Of a stretch of 64,000 nt of DNA, positions 51,841 through 60,015 are shown piece by piece (position 1 is the first letter of the stretch; each line of letters begins with the position of its first letter). The position numbers and the translations under genes were made by a program. This stretch comes from Methanofollis fontis (GTDB lineage Archaea > Halobacteriota > Methanomicrobia > Methanomicrobiales > Methanofollaceae). Where the stretch lies: positions 372,001-436,000 of the forward strand of contig NZ_PGCL01000002.1 of NCBI RefSeq assembly GCF_004297185.1, written 5' to 3'. The notes beneath the pieces were generated by a model. It had not been told where the DNA came from. It searched no databases and worked only from the letters and a program-made list of their open reading frames with translations.

Positions 51841-52164
51841 TCATTCGTCTTGATGTTTCTTCACCACCGGATAGCGTCTCTGATATCCGCAGACAAGGCA
51901 GGTCACAATCACTTTCCCCCGACTGATCCTGATCCGGGCCGTGCGACCCGGCACCAGATATGCCGAGCAGCGCCTGCAGAACCGCCGGGCAAGGAGCCGG
52001 GGTATCCGCACCCGCTGCCGCATTGCGATCCGCCGCGCATACCCCACATAACGGGATGCACGATCCGGATCGACGGCTGAAATCTCTTCCGCGCAGGCAA
52101 AGAGCCGCTCGACCCGCTCCCCGGCAATCTGGCGGGAGGCATCAGTCCGGGATTTGCGACGCAT
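51841..52164 (-). CDS. rnp4: Ribonuclease P protein component 4 (Rpr2)
   Basis: 107 residues, very basic. The zinc ribbon is formed by CRRCSAYL and CLVCGYQRR, typical of Rpr2/Rnp4, which with Rnp1 helps substrate binding by RNase P. The N-terminal part is helical (DPDRASRYVGYARRIAMRQRVR). The ATG at 52164 follows GGGGTG. Sits 12 bases after purN on the same strand. Confidence 0.93.
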   Translation of the reverse strand: MRRKSRTDASRQIAGERVERLFACAEEISAVDPDRASRYVGYARRIAMRQRVRIPRLLARRFCRRCSAYLVPGRTARIRISRGKVIVTCLVCGYQRRYPVVKKHQDE

Positions 52165-52176
52165 ATGCACCCCACA

Positions 52177-52791
52177 TTATTCAGCCCGGGGGAGGATCCG
52201 AACCTGCCGCCCTTCAACCATCACCCGCCCCTCACAGAAGAGGGAGATGGCGGCAGGGAGGGCACGGTGCTCCTCTTCAAGGATCCGCGCCGAAAGCGAC
52301 TCTTCGTCGTCACCCTCAAGGACCGGTACACAGGCCTGAATGATGATCGGGCCGCTGTCCATCCCTGAGTCAACGAAGTGAACACTGCACCCCGCCACCT
52401 TTACACCATAGGAGATCGCCTGCCGCTGGGCATGGAGACCGGGGAAGGCAGGGAGGAGGGCCGGATGGATATTGATCATTCGACCGGCAAACGCCTCGAC
52501 GATCCGGGATCCTACAATCCGCATATAGCCCGCAAGCACAAAGAGGTCTGCGCGGCATGCCGCCATCGCCGAGAGAAGGGCATCCTCATAGGCATCCTTT
52601 GAGGAATAGGCGGAGTAGTCGATCACCCTGACCGGCACCCCCGCGCGCTCTGCGCGCGTGATCGCATATGCCCCCGGGTTGTCGGTGATCAGACAGACGC
52701 ACTCGGCAGGGATTGTTTCCGCGCCGATGGCATCGAGGACCGCCTGAAAATTCGAGCCCCGCCCTGACGCCAGGACCGCGATGCGCTTCAT
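52177..52791 (-). CDS. purN: Phosphoribosylglycinamide formyltransferase
   Basis: 204 residues; transfers formyl from a folate-type carrier to GAR in purine synthesis. Signatures are VLASGRGSNFQAVL, VLAGYMRIV, the catalytic MINIHPALLPAFPGLHAQ (Asn and His) and HFVDSGMDSGPII with the Asp. The formyl donor in methanogens of this kind is uncertain. Start at the ATG 52791; an in-frame GTG lies two codons upstream. Confidence 0.96.
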   Translation of the reverse strand: MKRIAVLASGRGSNFQAVLDAIGAETIPAECVCLITDNPGAYAITRAERAGVPVRVIDYSAYSSKDAYEDALLSAMAACRADLFVLAGYMRIVGSRIVEAFAGRMINIHPALLPAFPGLHAQRQAISYGVKVAGCSVHFVDSGMDSGPIIIQACVPVLEGDDEESLSARILEEEHRALPAAISLFCEGRVMVEGRQVRILPRAE

Positions 52792-52816
52792 GCTCACACG
52801 TCGGCGCGGCAGGGTA

Positions 52817-54088
52817 TTAACCGTTCTCTCCCTCCAGTCCGGGGGCAGGCGGAAGGATCAGTTTGACCTTCACAATCCGTCGCCCACGCATCTGCATCAC
52901 GGCAAGCGTGATCCCGCCGTCAAGTTTTACCACCTCTCCCCTGAGCGGTATATGGCCAAGGAGGGTGAAGAGCAGACCGCCGACGGTCTCATAGCTCTCC
53001 CCGATCGGGAGAGAGATGCCAAGATGATCATTGAGGTGCTCGACCCAGACCTGCGCATCAACGATATACACGCCCTCGCCAAGCTTCTGGACGGAGGGTT
53101 CCTCCTCATCGAACTCGTCCAGGATCTCCCCCACGAGTTCCTCAAGAATGTCTTCAACCGTCACAACACCGGCAAATCCACCGTACTCATCCATCACGAT
53201 GACCATGTGGATCTTGCGCAGCTGCATCTCCTTGAGGAGTTCATCGATCATCTTCGACTCGGGCACAAAGAAGGCGTCATACATCATGTCCCGTATCGAA
53301 GCCTGCTTCTTCGAGAATTCGGCTGCAAAGACATCCTTGATATTCAGGACCCCGATGACATTGTCGATATGATCGTGATAGACCGGAAGGCGGGAGAGAC
53401 CGGTTTCATTGAAGAGGTTTATCGCCGATTCCAGAGAATTGGTATCCTCGATCATGACAACGTCGACGCGGGGGGTCATGATCTCGCGGGCCGTGGTATC
53501 CCCGAACTTGAAGACCGAGTAGAGCATCTGCCGCTCTTCCTCTTCGATAGTGCCCTCCTCCTCGCCGACATCAATCCATTCCTTGATCTCCTCCTCGGTG
53601 ATGGCGGGTTCAGAGATTCCTCCTCTCAGAGAGAAACGCGCGCTGAGGCGGTCATAGAACCAGAGAAGCGGCATCAGCACCTTTGTCAGGAGGAGGATCC
53701 ATGGTGCCGCGAACAGGGCCAGCCTATCGGTATAGCGTGCGGCGTATGTCTTCGGCCCGATCTCACCGAAGATCAGCATCAGGATTACAACGACACCCGT
53801 GGCAATACCGACGCCTGCATCCCCGAAACGCTGAATTGCCACAGCGGTGGCGATGGACGCTGCCGCCACATTGACAATGTTGTTGCCGATGAGGATGGTG
53901 ATCAGGATGTGATCGGGAAATTCCTTCAGCTGCGCCAGCGCCCCGGAACCTTCACGCCCCTCATTCACGAGAGTCCGGACCTTTGCGCGGGTGATGGAGA
54001 TAAGAGCGACTTCAGCACTCGAAAAAAAACCCGAAAGAGCGAGACAGACGACAAAAAGACCAATAAGAAGGATTTCGTCGGGCGTCAT
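52817..54088 (-). CDS. CNNM/CorC-type membrane protein with CBS domains
   Basis: 423 residues. An N-terminal CNNM domain has about four membrane segments (ILLIGLFVVCLALSGFFSSAEVALIS; HILITILIGNNIVNVAAASIATAVA; IATGVVVILMLIFGEIGPK). Two CBS domains follow at about 195-330 (REIMTPRVDVVMIEDTNSL; HMVIVMDEYGGFAGVVTVEDILEELVG), then a CorC/HlyC C-terminal domain. Such proteins are linked to Mg2+ or other cation efflux. The ATG at 54088 is preferred over an in-frame GTG nine bases before it. Confidence 0.92.
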   Translation of the reverse strand: MTPDEILLIGLFVVCLALSGFFSSAEVALISITRAKVRTLVNEGREGSGALAQLKEFPDHILITILIGNNIVNVAAASIATAVAIQRFGDAGVGIATGVVVILMLIFGEIGPKTYAARYTDRLALFAAPWILLLTKVLMPLLWFYDRLSARFSLRGGISEPAITEEEIKEWIDVGEEEGTIEEEERQMLYSVFKFGDTTAREIMTPRVDVVMIEDTNSLESAINLFNETGLSRLPVYHDHIDNVIGVLNIKDVFAAEFSKKQASIRDMMYDAFFVPESKMIDELLKEMQLRKIHMVIVMDEYGGFAGVVTVEDILEELVGEILDEFDEEEPSVQKLGEGVYIVDAQVWVEHLNDHLGISLPIGESYETVGGLLFTLLGHIPLRGEVVKLDGGITLAVMQMRGRRIVKVKLILPPAPGLEGENG

Positions 54089-54182
54089 TGCTGCCACGCT
54101 GTTATCCGGCTACAAATCAGACTATCGTTCATAAACAAGTGTGTAGTTTCCAGTTTGTATTGAGAGTTCTTAAACCCAGCGT

Positions 54183-55004
54183 TCATCTGAGACAGTCCTC
54201 AATGAACACCCGCTGTCTGCGCAAAATGCCGATCTTTTCCTCCAGACTGAGCGGCCGCGAGAAGGCCTGGTCGTCGATCTCCAGGGTGAGCGGGCCGTCG
54301 TAGCCTGCGTCCGCCAGTGAACGGATAATCGTGGCGATCCTCCGGTCCCCGTCGACCGGGAGATGCATCCGACCGTCCATGGCGGCACTGAGATGGACGT
54401 TCGCACAGCGGTCACCGCAGGTCTCGATATACCGGATCACCCCCTGGGGGGAGGCGTTCATTGCATGGGCAACGTCCAGCGTGAACCAGAGCCAGGAGTG
54501 CTCGTCAAGCACCTCGCGCACCGCCCCCGGCGAGCAGAGGAGGGAGTTTACGCGCGGCTCCATGTTCTCGATCGCCACGCGGACCCCTTTCCCGCCAGCC
54601 GCCTCCCCGAGCCGCGAGAGATACCCCTCGAAGCGTTCATAATCATAGGCCGAGGGGGAGCGTCTCGCCGTCCTCCTGCCGGGATGGACCGTTAAAACTG
54701 CTGCACCAACCGCTTCTGCAAGATCGACGGCCTCCACGGCATACTGCACCGAGGCCATCGCCACGCGGGGATTGATCGAGCAGGGGTTGAGATCAAGCAC
54801 CGGGGCATGGACCGAGATCGGGGAGAGGGCGGGATGTTCACGGACTGCGGCATCGATATCCGCCAATGGAAGACCCCTGAGCCAGAAGTGCGGGGTCTCC
54901 ACCCAGAACTCGATCCCGGAGAGACCGGCCTCCTCCACCGAGGAGAAGATCTCGTCGATCGGGTGTTCGTGGAAGAACATGCTCGATACACCGGGGCGGA
55001 TCAT
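54183..55004 (-). CDS. Sugar phosphate isomerase/epimerase-like TIM-barrel protein
   Basis: 273 residues of the AP-endonuclease-2/xylose-isomerase-like fold: GVSSMFFHEHPIDEIFSSVEEAGLSGIEFWVETP, ISVHAPVLDLNP, VLTVHPGR, VAIENMEP, LDVAHAMNAS and TLEIDD provide the expected His, Glu and Asp metal ligands at strand ends. The substrate is unknown; related archaeal proteins are annotated only by fold. It diverges from xseA. Confidence 0.85.
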   Translation of the reverse strand: MIRPGVSSMFFHEHPIDEIFSSVEEAGLSGIEFWVETPHFWLRGLPLADIDAAVREHPALSPISVHAPVLDLNPCSINPRVAMASVQYAVEAVDLAEAVGAAVLTVHPGRRTARRSPSAYDYERFEGYLSRLGEAAGGKGVRVAIENMEPRVNSLLCSPGAVREVLDEHSWLWFTLDVAHAMNASPQGVIRYIETCGDRCANVHLSAAMDGRMHLPVDGDRRIATIIRSLADAGYDGPLTLEIDDQAFSRPLSLEEKIGILRRQRVFIEDCLR

Positions 55005-55045
55005 GGTATCAGGTTCATATAGGACACCGCCCTACGATAAAAACG

Positions 55046-56287
55046 ATGGGTTTGAGTCCCCGTCTGCCGGGTTCGGACACCGGAACGGTCCTCAGCGTCT
55101 CGGAAGTGACCGGGATAATCAAGAATGCCCTGGACATCCCTCCCCTCTCCGGGTGCTGGATCCGGGGCGAGATCACAAACTGCAAACGCTACCCCTCGGG
55201 CCATATCTATTTCTCGCTCTCAGAAGGGGGAGGCGGGCGGACTGCGGTGATCTCTGCCGTCATGTTCAGGGGGAACGCCCGTGCCCTCTCCTTCGAACCC
55301 GGGAACGGCATGGACGTGGTGGCCTATGGCAACATCTCCTTCTATGAGGCGCAGGGGCGATGCCAGTTCTACGTCGAGGACCTCCGGCGTTCGGGCGAAG
55401 GCGAACGGCATCTTCTCGTCGAGCGGTGGAAACGGGAGCTTGCAAACGAAGGGCTCTTCAGTTCAGAACGAAAACGCACGCCTCCAAGGTTTCCACGAAG
55501 GATCGCTGTCGTCACCTCGCCAAAGGGGGCGGTCTTCCATGACATCCAGAATGTCATCTCACGGCGCTATCCCCTGGAGATCCTTCTCTCGCCAACGGCG
55601 GTGCAGGGAGAACTCGCCCATCTCGAGATCGCATCGGCGATCCGGAGGGCAGACGGTCTCGCGGATGTGATGATCGTCGGGCGGGGCGGCGGGAGTTTCG
55701 AGGACCTCTTCCCCTTCAACCGCCCGGAGGTGGTGCGGGCGATTGCGGCATGCAGGACGCCGGTGATCAGCGCCGTCGGTCATGAGACCGATACGACCCT
55801 CGCCGATCTCGCCGCCGATCTCCGGGCCCCGACTCCTTCGGCGGCGGCAGAACTTGCCGTCCCGGATCGTGGCGAACTTCTTGCCGCCTGCGCCGCCGAC
55901 CAGAAAAGGTTGAGGGAAGCATTATTCAACCGGATTGACCGATGCAGAGACGATCTTGAGGGCGCCAGACTGCGGTTCAGGCCCGGCCGCGCACACCGGA
56001 GGATCCAGGACAGCCGCATGGCTGTTGCAGAGATCGAGGAGCGACTTTTGAGGGAGGGGAGACGGGGCATCGAGCGCAGGCGCCTGCATCTTGCCGAACT
56101 CCGGGCCCGCCTCTCGTCCAGAGATCCGTTCGCCCCCCTCTCTCACGGCTACGCCCTCCTGTTCAGGGAGGGGACGGCGATCAGATCGGTGAGGGAGATC
56201 GCACCGGGAGAACGACTTGAACTGCGCCTTGCGGACGGTAGCGCGCGGGTGCGCGTGGAGGAGGTAGATCATGCAGAAGACCTATGA
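55046..56287 (+). CDS. xseA: Exodeoxyribonuclease VII large subunit
   Basis: 413 residues. The N-terminal OB fold (GCWIRGEITNCKRYPSGHIYFSLSE) precedes the catalytic core, which includes IAVVTSPKGAVFHDIQNVISRRYP, ADVMIVGRGGGSFEDLFPFN and ISAVGHETDTTLADLAADLRAPTPSAAAEL, then a coiled-coil region and a C-terminal SHGYALLF segment. Cleaves single-stranded DNA with XseB. It is a bacterial-type enzyme found in some methanogens, suggesting old transfer. xseB overlaps its end by 17 bases. Confidence 0.96.
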   Translation: MGLSPRLPGSDTGTVLSVSEVTGIIKNALDIPPLSGCWIRGEITNCKRYPSGHIYFSLSEGGGGRTAVISAVMFRGNARALSFEPGNGMDVVAYGNISFYEAQGRCQFYVEDLRRSGEGERHLLVERWKRELANEGLFSSERKRTPPRFPRRIAVVTSPKGAVFHDIQNVISRRYPLEILLSPTAVQGELAHLEIASAIRRADGLADVMIVGRGGGSFEDLFPFNRPEVVRAIAACRTPVISAVGHETDTTLADLAADLRAPTPSAAAELAVPDRGELLAACAADQKRLREALFNRIDRCRDDLEGARLRFRPGRAHRRIQDSRMAVAEIEERLLREGRRGIERRRLHLAELRARLSSRDPFAPLSHGYALLFREGTAIRSVREIAPGERLELRLADGSARVRVEEVDHAEDL

Positions 56288-56462
56288 AGAACTGGTGGCA
56301 GAACTGCGAGAGATCGTGCGGAAGGTCGAGGACGATTCGACCGGACTGGAGGAGAGCATCGCCCTCTTCAGGAAGGGGGAGGAGCTGATCAGGGAGTGTG
56401 AACGCCTGCTCAACGATGCCGAACTGAAGATCACCGAGATCGCCGGGGAGAACAGGACTTAA
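56271..56462 (+). CDS. xseB: Exodeoxyribonuclease VII small subunit
   Basis: 63 residues, helical: TYEELVAELREIVRKVEDDSTGLEESIALFRKGEELIRECERLLNDAE matches the XseB coiled-coil protein that assembles around XseA. The overlap with xseA is the usual arrangement. Its end overlaps the convergent DUF371 gene by four bases. Confidence 0.95.
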   Translation: MQKTYEELVAELREIVRKVEDDSTGLEESIALFRKGEELIRECERLLNDAELKITEIAGENRT

Positions 56463-56911
56463 TATACCCGATCCGACGGTTCATTCTCATCCACAAAGGC
56501 CTCGATCTCGACGACCAGGTCGACGCCCTCCCTGAGGAGGGCAACAAGGCGGCGGTCAATCGTCCGGGCCACCGTATCGGCGCCCACACAGACGGTACGC
56601 CCGCAGACAAAATCGCTCCGCCGCCAGACCAGATCGTCCTCATGATCAAGGGTGAGACCGCCGGATCCCCGTGCACGGACCGTCACCTCCAGATCCCCGA
56701 CTATAAGACGCGTCAGGACCACCGCGCGGTCGTCGGCGATCAGGGCCCGGAGGGCAGGATTGAGATCGGCCGCACCCTTGTCTGAACAGACGCCGACGAT
56801 ACAGTCCCCTGCCGTCGAGAGCGTTTCGGCAGTTGTCACCTCAAAGGTGGTGGGGTGGAGCGCCCGCACATTCGCATGGCCGGAGCAGTGGATGATGTCC
56901 CGTGCCTTCAT
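56459..56911 (-). CDS. DUF371 family protein
   Basis: 150 residues of archaeal DUF371: IIHCSGHANVRALHPTTFEVTTAETLSTAGDCIVGVCSDKGAADLNPALRALI, and a C-terminal LLREGVDLVVEIEAFVDE. The fold and reaction are not known to me. The ATG at 56911 has ctatac centred 26 bases upstream, so its mRNA is probably leaderless. It diverges from the zinc-finger gene with only about 30 bases between. Confidence 0.88.
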   Translation of the reverse strand: MKARDIIHCSGHANVRALHPTTFEVTTAETLSTAGDCIVGVCSDKGAADLNPALRALIADDRAVVLTRLIVGDLEVTVRARGSGGLTLDHEDDLVWRRSDFVCGRTVCVGADTVARTIDRRLVALLREGVDLVVEIEAFVDENEPSDRVY

Positions 56912-56942
56912 CTTAAATAATTCTGTGCGCCATTCTATACAA
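56911..56942. promoter_or_regulatory. Overlapping divergent leaderless promoters
   Basis: Two start codons face away from each other with 30 bases between. The plus-strand TATA (ttaaataa, 56913-56920) lies 26 bases from the ATG at 56942, and the minus-strand TATA (gtatag, 56935-56940) lies 26 bases from the ATG at 56911. Each box lies next to the other gene's start codon, so both transcripts should start at about their own ATG and the two promoters cannot be used freely at once. Confidence 0.6.
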
Positions 56943-57514
56943 TGTACATTATCACCTCCTGTCCGCAGTGCGGTGACGAGACCGATCACGAGGTGCTCAA
57001 GGAGGCCGCCGACCTCCTGGTCAGATGCGCCGAATGCGGAACGGTCCATCATGTCCCGAAACCGAATGAGACTATCCTGAACATCAGGACAATCGTGAGC
57101 AGCGAGGCCGAATCCACGGTCTGCACCATCGAACTCCTCGAAGAGGACGTCATCAGTGTTGGCGACTATCTGGTGGCGGAATGCGGCGAGGAGGGGGTTT
57201 CCGTTGAAGTCACCTCGATCGAGTGCGGCGAACGGAGGGTTCAGAAGGCGGCGGCGCCGGAGATATCGACACTCTGGACCAGGGAAATCGAAGAGGTCGT
57301 GGTCAGGGCGTCGGTGCATAAGGGATGGAAGACCTTTTCCCTCTATCAGCGCTGCGACGGCGAGGAACCCTTCGCTGTCGGGGAGGTGTATTCATTCGGA
57401 AATGTTCGATTCCGGATCTCCCATATCAAGATGCGGGAAGGGCAGGTACTGAGAAAAGACGGATGGAAGACGGTCGCCAAAAAGATCCGGCGGATTTACG
57501 GAAACCGCCTATAA
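56942..57514 (+). CDS. HVO_0476-like zinc-finger protein
   Basis: 190 residues. An N-terminal zinc ribbon has CPQCGDETDH and CAECGTVHHV. The remaining part is beta-rich, with SVGDYLVAECGEEGVSVEVTSIECGERRVQ, a conserved archaeal domain of unknown function. It may bind nucleic acid or protein. Its mRNA is probably leaderless. It overlaps the convergent thioredoxin by six bases. Confidence 0.83.
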   Translation: MYIITSCPQCGDETDHEVLKEAADLLVRCAECGTVHHVPKPNETILNIRTIVSSEAESTVCTIELLEEDVISVGDYLVAECGEEGVSVEVTSIECGERRVQKAAAPEISTLWTREIEEVVVRASVHKGWKTFSLYQRCDGEEPFAVGEVYSFGNVRFRISHIKMREGQVLRKDGWKTVAKKIRRIYGNRL

Positions 57515-57769
57515 ATACTTTTTTATCGCCTCCTCGAGCGCCTCCCGGTGGACAACACCCTCAAACCGCTCCCGCACCTCGTCATCGACCAGAACAAGAA
57601 CGGTCGGTGTCACTTTGAGTCCATACGCACCGATATCGTCTGTATGTGTGAGGGCGTCCCGCTCTTCGATCACAACACCGAGCGCCCCTTCAACCTCTCG
57701 GTTGATGGGTTCCTGCTCGATGCACCCCATGCACCCCTCCTGATAATAACAGAGGATCTTCACTGCCAT
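57509..57769 (-). CDS. Thioredoxin-like protein (CMGC)
   Basis: 86 residues. The active-site-like pair C13-M-G-C16 follows a strand (VKILCYYQEG), and the cis-proline comes in LKVTPTVLVLVDDEV. Short, as in the small archaeal thioredoxin/glutaredoxin-like proteins. It is probably a general disulfide reductant. It lies upstream of no other gene on its strand; the next is the FKBP-like gene 41 bases away. Confidence 0.88.
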   Translation of the reverse strand: MAVKILCYYQEGCMGCIEQEPINREVEGALGVVIEERDALTHTDDIGAYGLKVTPTVLVLVDDEVRERFEGVVHREALEEAIKKYL

Positions 57770-57810
57770 GGATCAAAAAAAGCGTGGGGCATATAAATAC
57801 CCACCGGGTT

Positions 57811-58515
57811 TTATGCCTGCGATATCTGTATGACCGAGACTTCGACGGTCGAATACGCGAAATTAACCGAGATTTCATCGGCAGATTTGCCGGTAACCGT
57901 CCCTATCCGTATATACGAGATCTGTTCCTCGGGATCGGTGAAGATCGTCGGATCGTCGGTGATCGTCATGGCGATCGTGATGCGGTCACCGGTCTGCAAC
58001 TCCGTAAAGTTGAGACCCATCTGATCAGCACCGAGGGCATCGATCGTCTGGTCCATCTCCGTCATGGAGAGCGGAATTGTCTTTGTTCCGCGCTCATGCA
58101 TCCCGAGGACGCCTGACGTGATGTCGTCAATCTCGGATTCGAGGAGGGCGAACTCCCCGGTCGTTCCGTCAGGCAGATAGATCGGGACCGGGACCACGCG
58201 GGCGGTTGCACTTGCACCTGCAAGCAGGTTCATCTGTGTCGTCAGAAAACCAACCTCGCCCCGGTTATAACCCTCGACGAGCACCGCCTGACTCGAGGTG
58301 ATCACCGGCGCTCCCGACGCATCCCTGACGGTATATTCAATGACAACCGAATCTCCGTCCCGGACACTCTTGAAGGCGCTCATTGCCGGGACTGCATAGG
58401 ACGCCACCATCAGTACGGCGAACAGGACGCCGAACACGACCATGGCAATCTGGGTTCCTGTCTTCTTCTTCGGAGACTGAGAACCAGAACTGCGTTTCTG
58501 AGAGGTTGCAGCCAT
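57811..58515 (-). CDS. Membrane-anchored FKBP-like peptidyl-prolyl isomerase
   Basis: 234 residues. The N-terminus is a basic cytoplasmic tail (SQKRSSGSQSPKKKTG) and one membrane segment (IAMVVFGVLFAVLMVASYAVPAM). Outside comes an FKBP/SlyD-like domain: VRDGDSVVIEYTVRDASGAPV, GMHERGTKTIPL, and an insert-in-flap region, MGLNFTELQTGDRI. It is probably extracytoplasmic and could aid folding of surface proteins. Active-site conservation is partial. Start at the ATG 58515. It diverges from hsp20. Confidence 0.78.
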   Translation of the reverse strand: MAATSQKRSSGSQSPKKKTGTQIAMVVFGVLFAVLMVASYAVPAMSAFKSVRDGDSVVIEYTVRDASGAPVITSSQAVLVEGYNRGEVGFLTTQMNLLAGASATARVVPVPIYLPDGTTGEFALLESEIDDITSGVLGMHERGTKTIPLSMTEMDQTIDALGADQMGLNFTELQTGDRITIAMTITDDPTIFTDPEEQISYIRIGTVTGKSADEISVNFAYSTVEVSVIQISQA

Positions 58516-58564
58516 TATATATTCAGTGGTACCCCCTCCCCATAAGACCTCTGTTCCAGACCCA

Positions 58565-58590
58565 GAGAAATACATATATATCAAAACCCC
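58565..58590. promoter_or_regulatory. AT-rich TATA region between FKBP-like and hsp20 genes
   Basis: atacatatatatcaaa is nearly palindromic and could serve as TATA box in both directions. For hsp20 it lies about 55 bases before the ATG at 58635, allowing a leader that holds GGAG-type sites. Confidence 0.5.
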
Positions 58591-58634
58591 TAACGAGAAG
58601 TTATCATCAGCGCGATGCGCGGGAGTTGAGGAGC

Positions 58635-59099
58635 ATGGTACGAAGAGGCGGATTTCATTCATTCTGGAGAGACTTCGATGAGATGATGAACGAGATGAGG
58701 GCCGAGATGGAAGGCCGTTTCCAGTCCCTGCTGACAGAGACCGGCACCGGGCACTATCTTCCGGCCATCCGGGGGGAGGGCCTGCGCGTGGATGTCTGCT
58801 CTCACGAAGACGAGATTGTGGTGGCTGCAGATCTGCCGGGAGCTGACCGCGAGAACGTTTCCCTGCGACTGGTCACACCGCGGCTCCTTGAGATTGCTGC
58901 CATTCAGAAACAGGAGAAAGAGGGAGAAGAGGAAGGGTATTTCATGCGGGAACGGGTCTATGGGAGCATGAAAAGGACGGTCTCCCTGCCGGCCGAAGTG
59001 ACGGAAGAGGGTGCCTCTGCAACATTTAAAAACGGCGTCCTTGAGGTGCACCTGAAAAAAGTGGAGGTTGAGCGGGGTACGCTCATCCCGATCGAATGA
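58635..59099 (+). CDS. hsp20: Small heat-shock protein (Hsp20/alpha-crystallin)
   Basis: 154 residues. Alpha-crystallin domain from about residue 55 (RVDVCSHEDEIVVAADLPGADRENVSLRLV) to KNGVLEVHLKKVE, with the conserved A-x-x-x-n-GVL-motif ATFKNGVLEV and a C-terminal I-P-I-like tail (TLIPIE). A holdase chaperone. The N-terminal arm (RGGFHSFWRDFDEMMNEMRAEME) is typical. The ATG at 58635 follows TGAGGAG. Confidence 0.93.
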   Translation: MVRRGGFHSFWRDFDEMMNEMRAEMEGRFQSLLTETGTGHYLPAIRGEGLRVDVCSHEDEIVVAADLPGADRENVSLRLVTPRLLEIAAIQKQEKEGEEEGYFMRERVYGSMKRTVSLPAEVTEEGASATFKNGVLEVHLKKVEVERGTLIPIE

Positions 59100-59178
59100 G
59101 CCACCTTCCGCCTATTTTTTCTCCCATGGAGGAAAATGAACAAATATCCAGCCAAACGGCGGATGTAGAAACAGAAGG

Positions 59179-59188
59179 TCTATATATA
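59179..59188 (+). promoter_or_regulatory. TATA box of the CBS-ParB gene
   Basis: tctatatatacc lies about 37 bases before the ATG cluster at 59221-59227, with transcription expected near 59210. Confidence 0.55.
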
Positions 59189-59220
59189 CCGAACCCTTCA
59201 TGTAGCCCGGGTCACAAGAG

Positions 59221-60015
59221 ATGATGATGGATAAAAAACGGGTCAAGGACTACATGACCTATGATGTCGTCACCGTGGGTATCCATGAGACCGGAAAGGG
59301 CGTGATCGATAAGATCCAGAAGACCGGGCACGACGGTTTTCCGGTGGTCAATGACCAGAAAGAAGTTGTCGGATACATCTCGGCGCGTGACCTCCTTGCC
59401 GTCCATCCCGGAACGCCGGTGGAGCGGATCATGAGTCGCCACCTCATCGTCGCCGATCCGGAAATGAGCATCAATGACGCCGCACGGGTGATCTTTCGGT
59501 CGGGCATCCAGAAACTTCCGGTCGTCGATGAACACAACCGCCTGATCGGCATCATATCCAACGCCGATGTGATCAGGTCCCAGATCGAGCGTGTCTCACC
59601 GGAAAAAGTCTATAATTTCATGGACACATTGCGCCGCCTGCACGGGATCGAACCGACCCTGAAACGCGGCTATGTCCCCATCGACGAACTCCTCCCGACA
59701 CAGGCGCGGATCTATCAGGACGAACTCGAGGGACGGATATACGAGATTAAAAAAGGGCTGGCCGAGCCCCTGATCGTTGTCAAACGACCCGGTCGCTATA
59801 TTCTCGTCGACGGACATCACCGGGCGATTGCCGCCAAGAGGCTCGGTCACAAGACCCTCGACGCCTATATCATCATGATTGCAGAAAATCTGGAGCTGGG
59901 GATGGAACGGACCGCCAGGGCACAGAATCTCCGCACCCTCAACGACATCGCCGTCATGGACTATGCCCGTCACCCCCTTGTCGCCGTCACCCATCGACTG
60001 GTGCGGCAGAACTAG
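59221..60015 (+). CDS. CBS-pair protein with ParB-like nuclease domain
   Basis: 264 residues. Two CBS domains occupy about 8-125 (MTYDVVTVGIHETGKGVIDKIQKTGHDGFPVV; HLIVADPEMSINDAARVIFRSGIQKLPVVD). A ParB/sulfiredoxin-like domain follows (GYVPIDELLPTQARIYQDELEGRIYEIKKGLAEPLIVVKRPGRYILVDGHHRAIAAKRLG), including the D-G-H-H-R motif. CBS pairs sense adenine nucleotides; ParB-N domains bind or cut DNA or use CTP. It is a methanogen-type architecture of unknown role. Three ATGs in tandem leave the exact start open. Confidence 0.87.
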   Translation: MMMDKKRVKDYMTYDVVTVGIHETGKGVIDKIQKTGHDGFPVVNDQKEVVGYISARDLLAVHPGTPVERIMSRHLIVADPEMSINDAARVIFRSGIQKLPVVDEHNRLIGIISNADVIRSQIERVSPEKVYNFMDTLRRLHGIEPTLKRGYVPIDELLPTQARIYQDELEGRIYEIKKGLAEPLIVVKRPGRYILVDGHHRAIAAKRLGHKTLDAYIIMIAENLELGMERTARAQNLRTLNDIAVMDYARHPLVAVTHRLVRQN

